Shown here in pieces: positions 10,889 through 21,456 of a stretch of 64,000 nucleotides of DNA; position 1 is the stretch's first letter; each line of letters opens with the position of its first letter. The notes beneath the pieces are model-generated. The model ran no database searches. It was not told the origin of the DNA and worked only from the letters and a program-made list of their open reading frames with translations. Origin of the DNA: Odobenus rosmarus divergens (taxonomy: Eukaryota > Chordata > Mammalia > Carnivora > Odobenidae); assembly GCF_000321225.1 (NCBI RefSeq), contig NW_004450584.1:580234-644233 (forward strand), in the 5' to 3' direction. The position numbers and the translations under genes are program-made.

Positions 10889-11364
10889 CTGTGGGAAGAG
10901 ACAGCCGTTCCAGTCTCCACAACCACCAGTGCTTCCATCAGAAAAGTACAAATCCTAAACATTCCCGCAGGAATTAGGGGTTTTTCACAGATTACCTACT
11001 CTGTGTAATGTTTATATGCCATATATGACCCTTGTTCCCAGAAAGCACAGGACAAAACAGAAAAGGCCCGGAAAGATCAAAAACACTTCCTATACTGCAA
11101 AATTAGTGTCTTTTCCTCCCTGTGTCTCTGTCCCTCTCTACCTCTGCTCCCCTCTTTCCGGATCAGTTCAGGAAAGGGAGAGAAGCAAATTTAGAAAACG
11201 ACGTCAGGTGTCCTGAACTGGGCTTCACTGGCCCTGGGGAAAATATGTTTAGTGCATTTGTGGAATGTGCTCAGGCTTGGCCCAGAATGGGATGATCTGC
11301 ACTGAGTGTCAGCTTTGGGGGGTAGTTCTGGGGGAGAACCGGAGCCCCAGCAGCTTGCTTTTAC

Positions 11365-11718
11365 CTGCCACCATCAGCCACAGCCTGGCCTCCGCCGACA
11401 TGATGCCGTCTTTGAAGTTGCAGTGGAAGGTTCCGTTATCAAAAACTGTGACACTGTTTATCCTCACTGTGGCCTGTCCCTGGTCCAGCCCAGTGCTCAG
11501 GAAGGTGGTCCTTCCCTGGTACTCCCTCATCTGTTCTTCCTTCACATCCATCCCATTCTTGTGCAGGTGCACGACTTGGGATGGTTGATCCCTGTACCAC
11601 TGCAGCTCCATGTCCTTGGCACTGATATTGAGGGACAGATGACATGGTAGCCCCACATTTCCCCCCAGCACAGCCAGAACAGGCTCGCCAGGCCCAAAGA
11701 CAGAGAAATCGGCTTTCC
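11365..11718 (-). CDS. Butyrophilin-like exon: IgV domain
   Basis: 354-nt exon, phase 1 at both ends (acceptor ctcctaag, donor GTAAAAGC). The translation begins 'ADFSVFGPGEPVLAVLGGNV' and contains the V-set features: first Cys in 'GLPCHLS', core Trp in 'LQWYR', 'EYQGRTTF', then 'FDNGTFHCNF' with the second Cys. This matches the butyrophilin membrane-distal domain that engages partner Ig domains or T-cell receptors. Asn-linked glycosylation sequons are present at NIS and NGT. No stop or frameshift is seen. Confidence 0.92.
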
Positions 11719-11922
11719 CTTAGGAGAGTAGATCAGAAAGTACTGGTTAGGCTGGTTGTGAGGAGACCAAGGGCCCTCCCACCCAGACCCAGGGTTCCCG
11801 GGGAAGGACTGCTTGGATCCTTGGCTGATGGCTGATGAGGGAAGGTGCCAGCCCAGCCCCCTCTGGCATTCCTCTCCATACACAGGGCATTCTCGTAGCA
11901 TGAGGCAGGGGAGCTCTCCTAC

Positions 11923-12016
11923 CATTTGCAGGCATGCCGCAGGACAGGAGCTGCAGGAAGATGAAGATGATGGAGCAGCTGGGTGGAAAGATGACTTGAC
12001 CATGTGTGTTTGCCAT
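11923..12016 (-). CDS. Butyrophilin-like exon: start codon and signal peptide
   Basis: ATG at 12016-12014 opens a 31-codon leader: polar start, then hydrophobic core 'SIIFIFLQLLSCG', a normal signal peptide. The donor AATG|GTAGGA leaves one base (phase 1), which joins GG of the IgV exon to make Gly. Just upstream, 'tttctctgtccccag' is a convincing acceptor (exon edge about 12021), so the true first exon is probably noncoding and further right. This ATG is the first one after the acceptor. Confidence 0.85.
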
Positions 12017-12864
12017 GCCTGCTGGGGACAGAGAAACCTGAGCCCTACACATTGGAGGTTGAGTTAATTTCTGTTTCTGCCTCTGTCGTCTGTCTGTCTC
12101 TCTTGTTCTCTGTCTGTCTGTCTTGGTGGGAGATCAGGCACCACCAGAATCCTAATGGGAGTCAAGGAAACATGGCCAGGGGAGAGAAAGGTCACTTTTA
12201 ACTATCTTGTTCCCTCTCACTCCCACACAAGTTGTTCATCCTACAGACAGAGAGACAGCAGCCTCCACCTGCTCTTGTGTCCATCTGCTCTTGGATATTG
12301 TTTCTCTTATCCTCATCTGTCCACAGAGTGACTCAGACACCTCCTCCAGTGGATGGGCTCCATCTCATCACTTACTGGTGTAAGAGTATTGCCTGATCTC
12401 TGGCTCTGTTCTATCATGAACACAATCACGCTGGGGAGAAAACGCACCTCTGTTTTAGTGAATCCAAGGTCAGACCTCTGTCTGTCCACTCCCTTGAAGC
12501 CCTCTTGACCCTGTTGCTCCCAAGGAACATTTTCCAGTTGGGAAGGGGAGGGAGCCCCAGGGCTCCTTGGCTGTGATGGTGGGAGGCCAAGATGCACCTA
12601 AGCTTTACTAGTTATGGTGTACTCAGTTTCAAGGACACTTGTTCTGAGACCCATCTGCTCTTCTGGGTGGTTTCACCAAGCACAGCTTTGCAGGTTTGGT
12701 ATTTATATAAAGCACAAGAAGGTATGCTGGAAGATACTCTCTTCCTGTTCAATGCTAGCCTTCCTTTGGTGAAAGCCCCTGGGGTCTCTCTGTCACTCAA
12801 GAATAGGGACAGGGTGTAGAAAGTAAAAATGTACATGAGTGCCCTTAAAATAGAAAACACTCAC

Positions 12865-12995
12865 CTGGCCAAGTCCAGCTGTAGGTTTCCCAGGAAGCTT
12901 CTGGTGGCCTTGAGGGAATCAATTTAGTTCTCTGTTAGTTCCAGAGGGGGCATAAAACAAGTCTTCATTCGTCGTTTGGATAGAGGAGCAGCTGA
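12865..12995 (-). other. Candidate 5' UTR exon of the butyrophilin-like gene (donor at 12865)
   Basis: On the minus strand 'ggacttggccag' is followed by a strong donor, gtgagtg (GT at 12864-12863). About 840 bp downstream the leader exon has a good acceptor, so this could be a noncoding first exon. The exon start is unknown; 12995 is a placeholder. No promoter motif was identified with confidence. Speculative. Confidence 0.25.
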
Positions 12996-13019
12996 GTTTC
13001 CCAGTTTCTGTAGAGTCCT

Positions 13020-14170
13020 CCTATTACTGTTTGTAAAAAATAACCAGCTGTGCATATTGGCAGTTGCATTAAGAATAAAAAAATATATAGGTCAAGGGCT
13101 TCCTACAGGGTGTGGTCAATGGAACTGAACACACTTAGTGTTGAGGAGCAAGACCCTGGTAGCAGGAGATAAGGGGAGAGACGGGACCAAGCAAGTCAGT
13201 CCATGGAGGGATGGTTGTCAGGACCAGTGCCAGGAGCCCTGAGGAGGAGATATGGCTCTCGAGTGCTAGGATCCAGGCCAACAGCAGAAGTTGGGGGATT
13301 CAGATAAAGTTGCTCCGTTATCAAAACACCTCCAGTCCTTGACAAGTTGGGCTATTTTCTTTGGGAAAGTTTCTCATGATCAGGTTGAAGTTGGCCAACT
13401 TCTGGCTTTTCCCTGGAGACTCCTGTGCAGGAACTCAGGCAACCTCCCCCTTCATCTCTGTGGCCATGGCAGTCTGTCCTCACTGGGGGCCTGACATGGG
13501 TCAGATTCAGAATACTCACCTTGTGTACCCCTTGCCTGAGTTAGACACTTGACTAAACCCTGACTGTTCTTCCCTCCCGTTGACTCAAAAGTCTAGACAT
13601 TTTCTGGGAGACTTTTGGTGGGAACAGAGGTATAGGGAAATCTTCATGGTCTTCTTGGTGGTGAGGTGTTTAACTTAATTTGTCAGATTATTATGGAATG
13701 CATGTTTGTGCCTTCCCTCCCAAAGTCAGTGTTCACACAGGGGCTGATGCTGCCAACCCAAACCCTCATCTGCATTCCCCTCGGCAAAGGGAACTATTTG
13801 GTGAGGGAGTGGTTCCCCTCTTCTATATAAACATGCTGAATTATGCCTGTGCGTTGCTTAAAGCAGATAATGAACTCGGCTAAAACCCAGACCCAATGTA
13901 CTTATGAATCAGGTTGGAGGACTGGGGATGTAACAACTAGAGGGAGCATGCAGGATTCTCAACTGTGATGGAAGCAGGTGGATGCTTGCCCAGGAGAATG
14001 AATCCTGAACGTGGTCTCACCTGGACAGGGGTCCTTCCTGGGCTTGAGCTCATGCATGGCCTGCAGTCTTTTATCAGAGTAGGAAGAGCATTGGAAGACA
14101 TTGTCCAAACCCGTGAGGGGCAGTGTTTAAGCCTTGACTGGCGACAGGCTCCCTGAGGTGCAAAGGGAGG
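13020..14170. other. Upstream region of the butyrophilin-like gene, no gene recognised
   Basis: Non-coding sequence 5' of the gene with only short unrelated open frames. A TATA-like 'ctatataaa' at about 13822 is on the plus strand and so is not a promoter for the minus-strand gene. Nothing else is supported. Confidence 0.4.
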
Positions 14171-14174
14171 ACAG

Positions 14175-14440
14175 TGTGGAAAGGCAGACACAGAAGGCCA
14201 CATACTGTGGGATACCATTGCCATGAAATGTGCAGAAGAGGTAAATCCAGAGAGACAGATAGCAGATCTGTGGTAGTCAGGCAGTGGGAATGGGGGAAAA
14301 CGGAAGGTAACATTGTAGTGGTTTGGGGTTTTATTTGGCAGGAGATAGAGGTGGTGGCACACAAGGTCATGAATGTGTTGTCACTGAGTCTTTCACATTC
14401 ATGTGGTTGATTTTATGCTATGTTAATTTCACCCTAACTG
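14175..14440 (+). mobile_element. Probable ancient L1 3' UTR, plus strand
   Basis: The order 'aaggccacatactgtgggataccattgccatgaaatgtgcagaa', 'aaatccagagagacagatagcagatc', 'tggtagtcaggcagtggg', 'ttcaccctaactggg' follows the 3' UTR of old mammalian L1 families. An A-rich stretch (14440-14600) follows. Diverged. Confidence 0.5.
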
Positions 14441-14599
14441 GGAACAAAGAAAAACAAATGGAAAAAAAGAAGAGCAAGGGGTAAAAAAGTCAAAAGAGGA
14501 AACTAAGAATGGAAAACAGTGAAAAAAAGAAAAGTAGATATAAAACTAAGAATTAAAGAAAAAGTGCAGAGAAGAAAAACAAGAAACCTGAGGGGCAAA

Positions 14600-16140
14600 A
14601 ATGAAAACAGAAAAACCGGTAGAGAATGAGCGCTGCCTCTGTCTCCTTGGGGATGGAATTAAGTGCCAACAGGAAAAGCAAAGGGAGAACCGGTCTCCAA
14701 GTTGCATTCTGTGGGCTGTTGGGCGCTCCCTGCAGGGATGCATGTGTGGTCCACCAGCCGCTCCCCGTGGGTGCTTCAGGGCATAGTGCAAACCAGGGAG
14801 GTTTATGCGGACCCCGGGCACCTGTGCTGTCCCATGCACCTGCGCCGGGCATCGATCAAGCCAGCTGAGCTCTCAGAAGCCCCTGCAAGCCGCAGGGCCA
14901 GGGTCCCTGTAGGCTCTGTCCTACAGATGGCCAAGGTACTGGGAGAGCTAAGGGGCATCTCCTCTCTGCCCAGCTCCCTGGTGAGCCTCTAGCTTCCTGC
15001 TCTGGGCTATGGGCACAGTGTCTCTAGATCCTCCAAGCATTTGAAGTGGTGCACCACCCCCCTCCCACATCACAGGCACCTTGGCTTACTCTCTGCCAAC
15101 TGGGGCTTTACAGGTTTCCTGTCTGCAATGTCGGGTCCAGTCCCTTGCAGGATCCACCCCGTCCTTAGTTTCCCTGGCCTCCCATCCTTGGGTGGGAAGG
15201 CTCCTTCTCGTCAACACTAGGTAAGGTGCCACGTGAGTGTAGCTTCGGATTTCCACCTGGTCCTCTGTTCTTGTGCATCTTTGGCCAGGTGAACAAGGGA
15301 GGAGGGCCATGAGGAAGGAAACACTAGTGGCTCCCCAGGAGACAGGGTCCTCCAGGGGGAAGGAGGGGCTTGGGGGGCTGTGTTCCTTAGGGTTTGAGGA
15401 ATTCAGCAGGACAGGGGAACTGGGCAGCTGCTATGTTCTGGGCCATGAAAGAAAGGTGAGTTGTCAGGACAGAAAAAGCACTGCATCAATGCAACAAAGG
15501 GTTTTGGTCGTCTAGTAGCTGGTAGGAGTTCTTATTCACAATCCTCTGTGGCCCTGGGAAGGCACTAGTGAGTATAGGGAGGACAACTATCCCTTGGGAT
15601 CTTGCTCCCCCTCCTCTTCCTCCTGCTTTCTCTCCTCTCCCTCATTGCCCTGCTCCTCTCTCCTTCTCCTCCACCTCTCTGTCCTTCCCCTTCCACTGCC
15701 CCTTCTGTCTCCTTGTGAAGAGCTTTGCACTCTAAGATTATTCACTCAAACTGTGTCATTTTGTCATGTTTTTTACTTTTTCCTTTTCCACTGGAAATCC
15801 TCGGCACCCCTCCCCATCGATCACGTCTATGTCCCCCTATCTTTAACACACTGCTGGGAGCCACAAGTGTTTCAGAACCTGAAGTTTGGACAAAACAAAC
15901 ATGTCAATGCTGGGGAACCATGCAGCCCATACTGTCCACAGGCTCAGGCTACAAAGGAAATTCTCCACCTATTGATACCAGGCTTGGAGAAACAGCACCT
16001 GTCATCAGAGGTGATCAAGCAGGGTCCTTCGTGTCATGTTTTACCACTGGAGACTGAGAAGAACTGTTTGTTGCTTGGCTTACGGAAAATTAAGACTGAA
16101 GCTGGAGCTCACATCTGCCTCAGACACCCAGGGGACAGGT
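14600..16140. other. Intergenic sequence, no gene recognised
   Basis: GC-moderate DNA with a pyrimidine-rich patch at about 15598-15715 (tcctcc and ctcctctcc units). Open frames reach 182 codons at 15594-16142, but the first half of that frame is the pyrimidine tract (Ser/Leu/Pro) and I recognise no domain. No splice-site pattern was convincing. Confidence 0.4.
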
Positions 16141-16144
16141 AGGC

Positions 16145-17560
16145 CCCATAAAAAAGGAGAATTACAGAACAATATCCCTGATGAACATGGATGTCAAAAT
16201 ACTCACCAAGATACTAGCAAATAAGATCCAACAGAACATTAAAAGGATCATCCACCACAACCAGTGGGATTTATTCCTGGGATTCAAGGATGGTTCAACA
16301 TTTGCAAATCAATCAGCAAGATAGGTGACATAAACAAAAAAAAAAGAGAAGAACCATATGATCCTCTTAGTAGATAGAGAAAAAAGCATGTGACAAAATA
16401 CAGCATCCTTTCTTGATAACAACTCTTCAAAGTGTAGGGATAGAGGGAACATACCTCAATTTCATAAAAGCCATCTATGAAAAGCCCACAGTGAATATGA
16501 TTCTCAATGGGAAAAATAGAGCTTTTCCCCTAAGATCAGGAACACGTCAAGGATGCCCACTCTCGCCACTATTGTTCAACATAGTACTAGAAGTCCTAGC
16601 AACTGCAATCAGACAACAAAAAGAAATAAAAGGTATTCAAATTGGCAAAGAAGAAGTCAAACTCTTTTCACAGATGACATGATACTTTATGTGGAAAACC
16701 CAAAAGACTCCACCCCCAAATTACTAGAACTCATACAGCAATTCAGCAATGTGGCAGGATATAAAGTCAATGCACAGAAATCAGTTGCTTTTCTATACAC
16801 TAACAATGTGACTGAAGAAAAAGAAATTAAGGAATCAATTCCATTCACAGTTGCACCAAAAACGATAAGATATGTAGGAATAAAACTAACCAAGAGTTAA
16901 AGTATCTGTACTCAAAAAACTACACAACACTTATGGAAGTAACTGAGGAAGACAAGAGATGGAAAAACATTCCATGCTCATGGATTGGAAGAATAAATAT
17001 TGTTAAAATGTATATGCCACCCAGAACAATCTACACACTCAATGCAATCTGTATCAAGATAATGTCAGCATTTTTCACAGAGATGGAACAAATAATCCTA
17101 AAATTTGTAAGGAACCAAAAAAGACACCAAATGGCCAGAGGAATATTGAAAAAGAAAACCAAAGCCAGGGGCATCAAATGCCAGACTTCAAGCTCTAATG
17201 CAAAGCTATGGTCATCATGACAACATGGTACTGGCACAAAAACAGACACATAGATTCATGGAACACAATAGAGAGCCCAGAAATGGACCCTCAACTCTAT
17301 GGTCAACTAATCTTCAACAAAGCAGGAAAGAATATCTAATGGAAAAAAGTCTCTTCAATAAATTGTGTACATGAGGCACATGCAGGAGAACAAAACAGGA
17401 TCATTTTCTTACATCATACACAAAGATAAACTGAAAATGGGTGTTAGACACAACTGATGAATCATTGAACACTACATTTGAAACTAATGATGTAATATAT
17501 GTTGGCTAATTGCATTTAAATAAAAAAACAAAAACATGAAAAAAGCAAAATAAAAGTCAA
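16145..17560 (+). mobile_element. L1 ORF2 fragment with internal deletion, plus strand
   Basis: Starts in ORF2 RT ('acagaacaatatccctgatgaacatgg') with no 5' part. Frames include '[20 protein letters not shown]' and, after a frameshift, '[15 protein letters not shown]', where the catalytic FADD reads FTDD. At about 17370 the sequence jumps from ORF2 to the terminal 3' UTR ('tgatgaatcattgaacactac...gatgtaatatatgttggctaatt'). It has no capacity to mobilise itself. Confidence 0.85.
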
Positions 17561-17635
17561 TTGATGACAAACCAGAAACAATTGTAAGAAACCCTATAAT
17601 AACAGGTACTCTTAGTTTTAATAAGAAATTCAATG

Positions 17636-18527
17636 ATTCATTTGTTGTGTATAACACACAGTGTTCATCACATCATGTGCCCTCCTTAGTACCCATAGCC
17701 CAATTACCCTATCCCCCCAACCACCTCCTTATCCACAACCTTCAGTTTGTTTACTAGAGTGCAGAGTATTTAATGGTTTGTCTCCTTCTCTGATTTCTCT
17801 CCCCTTCAGTTTTTCCTCCCTTCCCCTATGATCCTCTGCACATTTCTTAATATTCCACATATGAGTGAAACCATATGATAATTGACTTTCTCTCTTGACT
17901 TATTTCACTTAGCACCATCTCCTCCAGTCCCATCCATGTTGATGTAAAAGTTGGGTATTCATCCTTTCTGATGCCTGAGTAATATTCCATTGTATATATG
18001 AACTACATCTTCTTTATCCATTCATCTGTTGAAGGGCATCTCGACTCCACAGTTTGGCAATTGTGGACATTGCTGCTATGAACATTGGGGTGCATATGGC
18101 CCTTCTTTTCACTGCATCTCTATCTTTGGGGTAAATAGTAGTGCAATTGATGGGATGTAAGGTAGCTCTATTTTTAACTTTTTGAGGAACCTCCATACTG
18201 TTTTCCAGAGTGGCTGCACCAACTTACATTCCTACCAATAGTGTAGGTGGGTTCCCTTTTCTCCAGAACCTTGCCAACACTTGTTGTCTCCTGATTTGTT
18301 AATTTTTGCCATTCTAACTGGTGTAAGGTGGTATCTCATCATGGTTTTGATTTGTATTTCCCTGATGGCAAGTGATGTAGAACATTTTTTTATGTGTCAG
18401 TTGGCCATTTGGATGTGTTCTTTGGAGAAATGTCTGTTCATGTCTTCTGCCCATTTCTTGACTGGAATTTTGGTTTTTTGGATGTTCAGTTTGATAAGTT
18501 CTTTATAGATTTGGATACAGGACAAGG
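17636..18527 (-). mobile_element. 5'-truncated L1, minus strand
   Basis: Reverse complement of the L1 3' UTR and ORF2 C-terminus: 'ttgtgtataacacacagtgttcatcac' at the left, 'gtaatattccattgtatatatg', 'tttatccattcatctgttgaag', to 'ttctttatagatttggatac' at the right, where a plus-strand L1 abuts. The two stand 5' to 5'. Confidence 0.85.
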
Positions 18528-19905
18528 CAAAAAAAGACACAAGGCAAGACAGATCAGGTTCACACCAGATCTGTCCACAGAAACTTTGTAGGCCAGAAGG
18601 GGTGGAAAGAAATATTCAACATGCTGAGTAGGAAAAATATTCACCCCAAAATTCTTCATCCACCCAGGCTGTCATTCAGAATAGGAGAGATAGTTTTCCA
18701 GAAAAACAAAAACTAAAGGAGTTTGTGACCACTAAAACAACCCATCAAGATGTTTTAAGGGGGAATCTTTGAGTGGAGGGGAAAAAAAGACCAAAAGCAG
18801 CAGACTAGAAAGGACCAGGGAACATCAGCAGAAACAGCAACTCTACAGGGAACAATGGCAGTAAACTCTTATCTTTCAATAATCACTCTGAATGTAAATG
18901 TATTCAATGCTCCAATCAAAAGACATAAGTTATCAGAATGGGTAAAAACAACAAGGTCTATCTCTATGCTGCCTGCAAGAAACGCATTTTAGGGGTGCCT
19001 GGGTGGCTCAGTCTATTAAGCGTCTGCCTTAGGCTCAGGTAATGGTCCCAGGGTCCTGGGATCGAGCCCCGCATCGGGCTCCCTGCTCAGCAGGAAGCCT
19101 GCTTCTCCCTCTCCCACTCCCCCTGCTTGTATTCCCTCTCTCACTGTGTCTCTCTCTGTCAGATAAATAAATAAAATCTTAAAAAAAAAAGAAACAAACG
19201 CATTTTAGATCTAAAGTTACCTGCAGATTGAAAGTGAGGGGATGGAAAACCATCTATCATGCAAATGGAAGTCAAAGAAAGCCAGAGTAACCACACTTAC
19301 ATTAGACAATCTAGATTTTAGTTTAAATACTAAATACTGTACCAGCTTGCATTCCACCAACAGTATAAGACACCCCAATGTTCATAGCAGCAACGTCCAC
19401 AGGAGCCAAACTGTGGAAGGAGCCGAGATGTCTTTCAACAAATGAATGGATAAAGAAGATGTGGTTCATATATACAATGGAATATTACTCAGCCATCAGA
19501 AAGGATGAATACCTACCATTTACAATGACATGTATGGAGCTGGAGGAGATTATGCTAAGTGAAGTAAATCAAGCAGAGAAAGACAATTATCATATGGTTT
19601 CACTCATATGTGGAACATAAGGAATAGTGCAGAGGACCATAGGGACAGGGAGGTAAAACTGAATGAGAAGAAATCAGGGAGGGAGACAAATCATGAAAGA
19701 CTCTGGACTCTGAGAAACAAACTGAGTGTTACAGAAGGGAAGGGGGATGGGAGGGATGGGGTAACAGGGTAATAGGTATTAAGGAGAGCACGTGTTGTGA
19801 TGAGCACTGGGTGTTATATGCAAATAATGGATCATTGAACACTACATCAGAAACTAATGATGTACTATATGTTGGTTAATTGAACATAATAATAAAAAAA
19901 TCTGG
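18528..19905 (+). mobile_element. L1, ORF1 C-terminus to 3' end, with internal deletion, plus strand
   Basis: Begins in the ORF1 C-terminal region ('ggccagaaggggtggaaag...ctgtcattcagaatagg') and enters ORF2 endonuclease ('ataatcactctgaatgtaaatg', 'tgctgcctgcaagaaacgcat'). A SINE interrupts it at about 18.99 kb. Near 19340 it jumps from the endonuclease to the ORF2 C-terminus ('gttcatagcagcaacgtccac') and runs to the 3' UTR and A-tail. Most of ORF2, including RT, is deleted. Confidence 0.85.
18993..19195 (+). mobile_element. CAN-SINE, plus strand
   Basis: Head 'gggtgcctgggtggctcag', CT-rich body, AGATAAATAAATAAAATCTT and an A-tail. Target duplication 'aaacgcattttag' at 18980-18992 and 19196-19208, inside L1 ORF2 endonuclease sequence. 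Confidence 0.95.
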
Positions 19906-19989
19906 AAGACACCATATTGGAAAGCACACAAGTGAACAAAAAAAGAAAGAAGAATTAAAAAAAAAAATGAGGATGGGTTAAGAGATCTT

Positions 19990-20184
19990 TAAAAAAAAAA
20001 GATTTTATTTACTTATTTGACAGAAAGAGACACAGCGAGAGAGGGAACACGAGCAGGGGGAGTGGGAGAGGGAGAAGCAGGCTCCTGCTGAGCAGAGAGC
20101 CCGATGTGGGGCTTGATCCCAGGACCCTGGGATCATGACCTGAGCCGAAGGCAGACGCTTAACAACTGAGACACCCAGGTGCCG
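19990..20184 (-). mobile_element. CAN-SINE, minus strand
   Basis: Poly(T)-side 'aaaaaagattttatttacttatttgacag' to 'gagacacccaggtgcc'. Target duplication 'taagagatctt' at 19979-19989 and 20185-20195. Confidence 0.95.
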
Positions 20185-21098
20185 TAAGAGATCTTATGGA
20201 CAACATCAAGTGAACAAACATTTGCATTATGTGTCATTAGATGGAGAAGAGAGAGAGAAAGGGGCAAAAATGTATTTGATTAAAGAGTAGTTGAAAAATC
20301 CCCTAATCTAGGTAAGGAAACAGACATCCAGGTTCAGGAAGCACAGAGTCCAAACAAGAGGAACTCAAGGAGTTTTACACCAAAATATAATAATTACAAT
20401 GTTATTACTTAAAGACAAGATTATTAAAAGTACCTACAGAGAAACAACAAGTTACATATAAGGGAAACCTCATAAAGCCATTAGCTAATTCTTACTAGAA
20501 AGTTTGCAGACCAGAAGGAAGTGGCATGATATATTCAAAAAGCTGAAAGGGAAAAAACCAATACTGGAGAATATTTTACCTGGCAAGGTTATCACTCAGA
20601 ATTGGTAGAGAGAGAAAGATTTTTCCAGACAAACAAAAGTTAAACGGGTTCATCCCTACTACACCAGCCTTCCAAGAAAAGTTAAAGGGACTTAAAAAAA
20701 TTTTTTTAATTTGAATTCCAGTTAGTTAACATACAATGTAATATTAGTTTCAGGTGAACAATATAGTGATTCAACACTTCCATAAAACACCTGGTGCTCA
20801 TCACAACAAGTGCACTACTTAATACACACCACCTCCTTATACCATCCACCCACCCACCTCCCCTCTGGGAACCATCAGTTTGTTCTCTATAGCTAAGAGT
20901 CAGTTTTTTGGTTTGCCTCTTTCTCTCTTTTTTTCCTCTTTCCTCGTTTGTTTAGTTTCTTAAATTCCACATATAAGTGAAATCATATGGTATTTCTTTC
21001 TCTGACTGATTTTGTTTAGCATAATATTCTCTAGCTCCATCCATGCCATTGGAAAATACAAGATTTCATTCTTTTATATGGCTGAGTAATATTCCACT

Positions 21099-21122
21099 GT
21101 GTGTGTGTGTGTGTGTGTGTGC
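21099..21122. repeat. (TG)n microsatellite
   Basis: Twelve or so TG units within nested L1 sequence, at the usual 'ccactgtgtgtatatata' position of the L1 ORF2 C-terminus. Confidence 0.9.
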
Positions 21123-21285
21123 ATGTCACTTCTTTATCCATTCATCAATCGATGGACACTTGGGCTGTTTACATAATTTGGTTATGGTAGATAGTGCTGC
21201 TATAAACATTGGGATGCATGTATCCCTTTAAGTATTTTTGTATTTAGTATTTTTGGGGAAATGGATTATAAGGTAGTTCTATTTT

Positions 21286-21456
21286 TATTTTATTTTTTAA
21301 GTTCTTATTTAAATTTCAGTTAGTTAACATATAGTGTAATATTAGTTTCAGGTGTAGAATTTAGTGATTCAACACATATACAACACCCATTGCTCATCAC
21401 AACAAACACCCTCCTTAGTCCCAATCACCTATTTAAACCGTCCCTCCACCCACCAG
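21286..21456 (-). mobile_element. Second-level nested L1 3' UTR fragment, minus strand
   Basis: 171 bp of L1 3' UTR ('ttcagttagttaacatatagtgtaatattag...ccctccttagtcccaatcacc') inside the L1 at 20694-21509. Its target duplication 'ggtagttctatttt' is at 21272-21285 and 21457-21470. Confidence 0.9.

Larger units (their letters stand above)
4243..12016 (-). other. Butyrophilin-like gene, six coding exons, apparently intact
   Basis: Predicted type I membrane protein of the BTN/BTNL branch of the Ig superfamily: leader, IgV, IgC, transmembrane, a 27-bp exon, then a cytoplasmic B30.2 (PRY-SPRY) exon. Each coding exon has consensus AG/GT borders, every junction is in phase 1, and the exon lengths (94, 354, 282, 180, 27, 593 nt) sum to 1530 nt, giving 509 residues plus stop with no internal stop seen. 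BTN1A1 and other family members are of similar length (roughly 460-540 aa). Family members modulate T cells, including gamma-delta T cells, at the cell surface; that role is family knowledge. The exact orthologue is uncertain: BTNL10 and the BTNL3/8/9 group are candidates. Introns hold a GA tract and an old L1 3' end. Confidence 0.9.

Noticed and set aside
13815..13835. TATA-like 'ctatataaa' as promoter of the butyrophilin-like gene
   Set aside because: It is on the opposite strand to the gene and has no supporting elements.
15594..16142. 182-codon plus-strand frame as a gene
   Set aside because: It starts in a pyrimidine-rich tract and shows no domain, signal or splice context.
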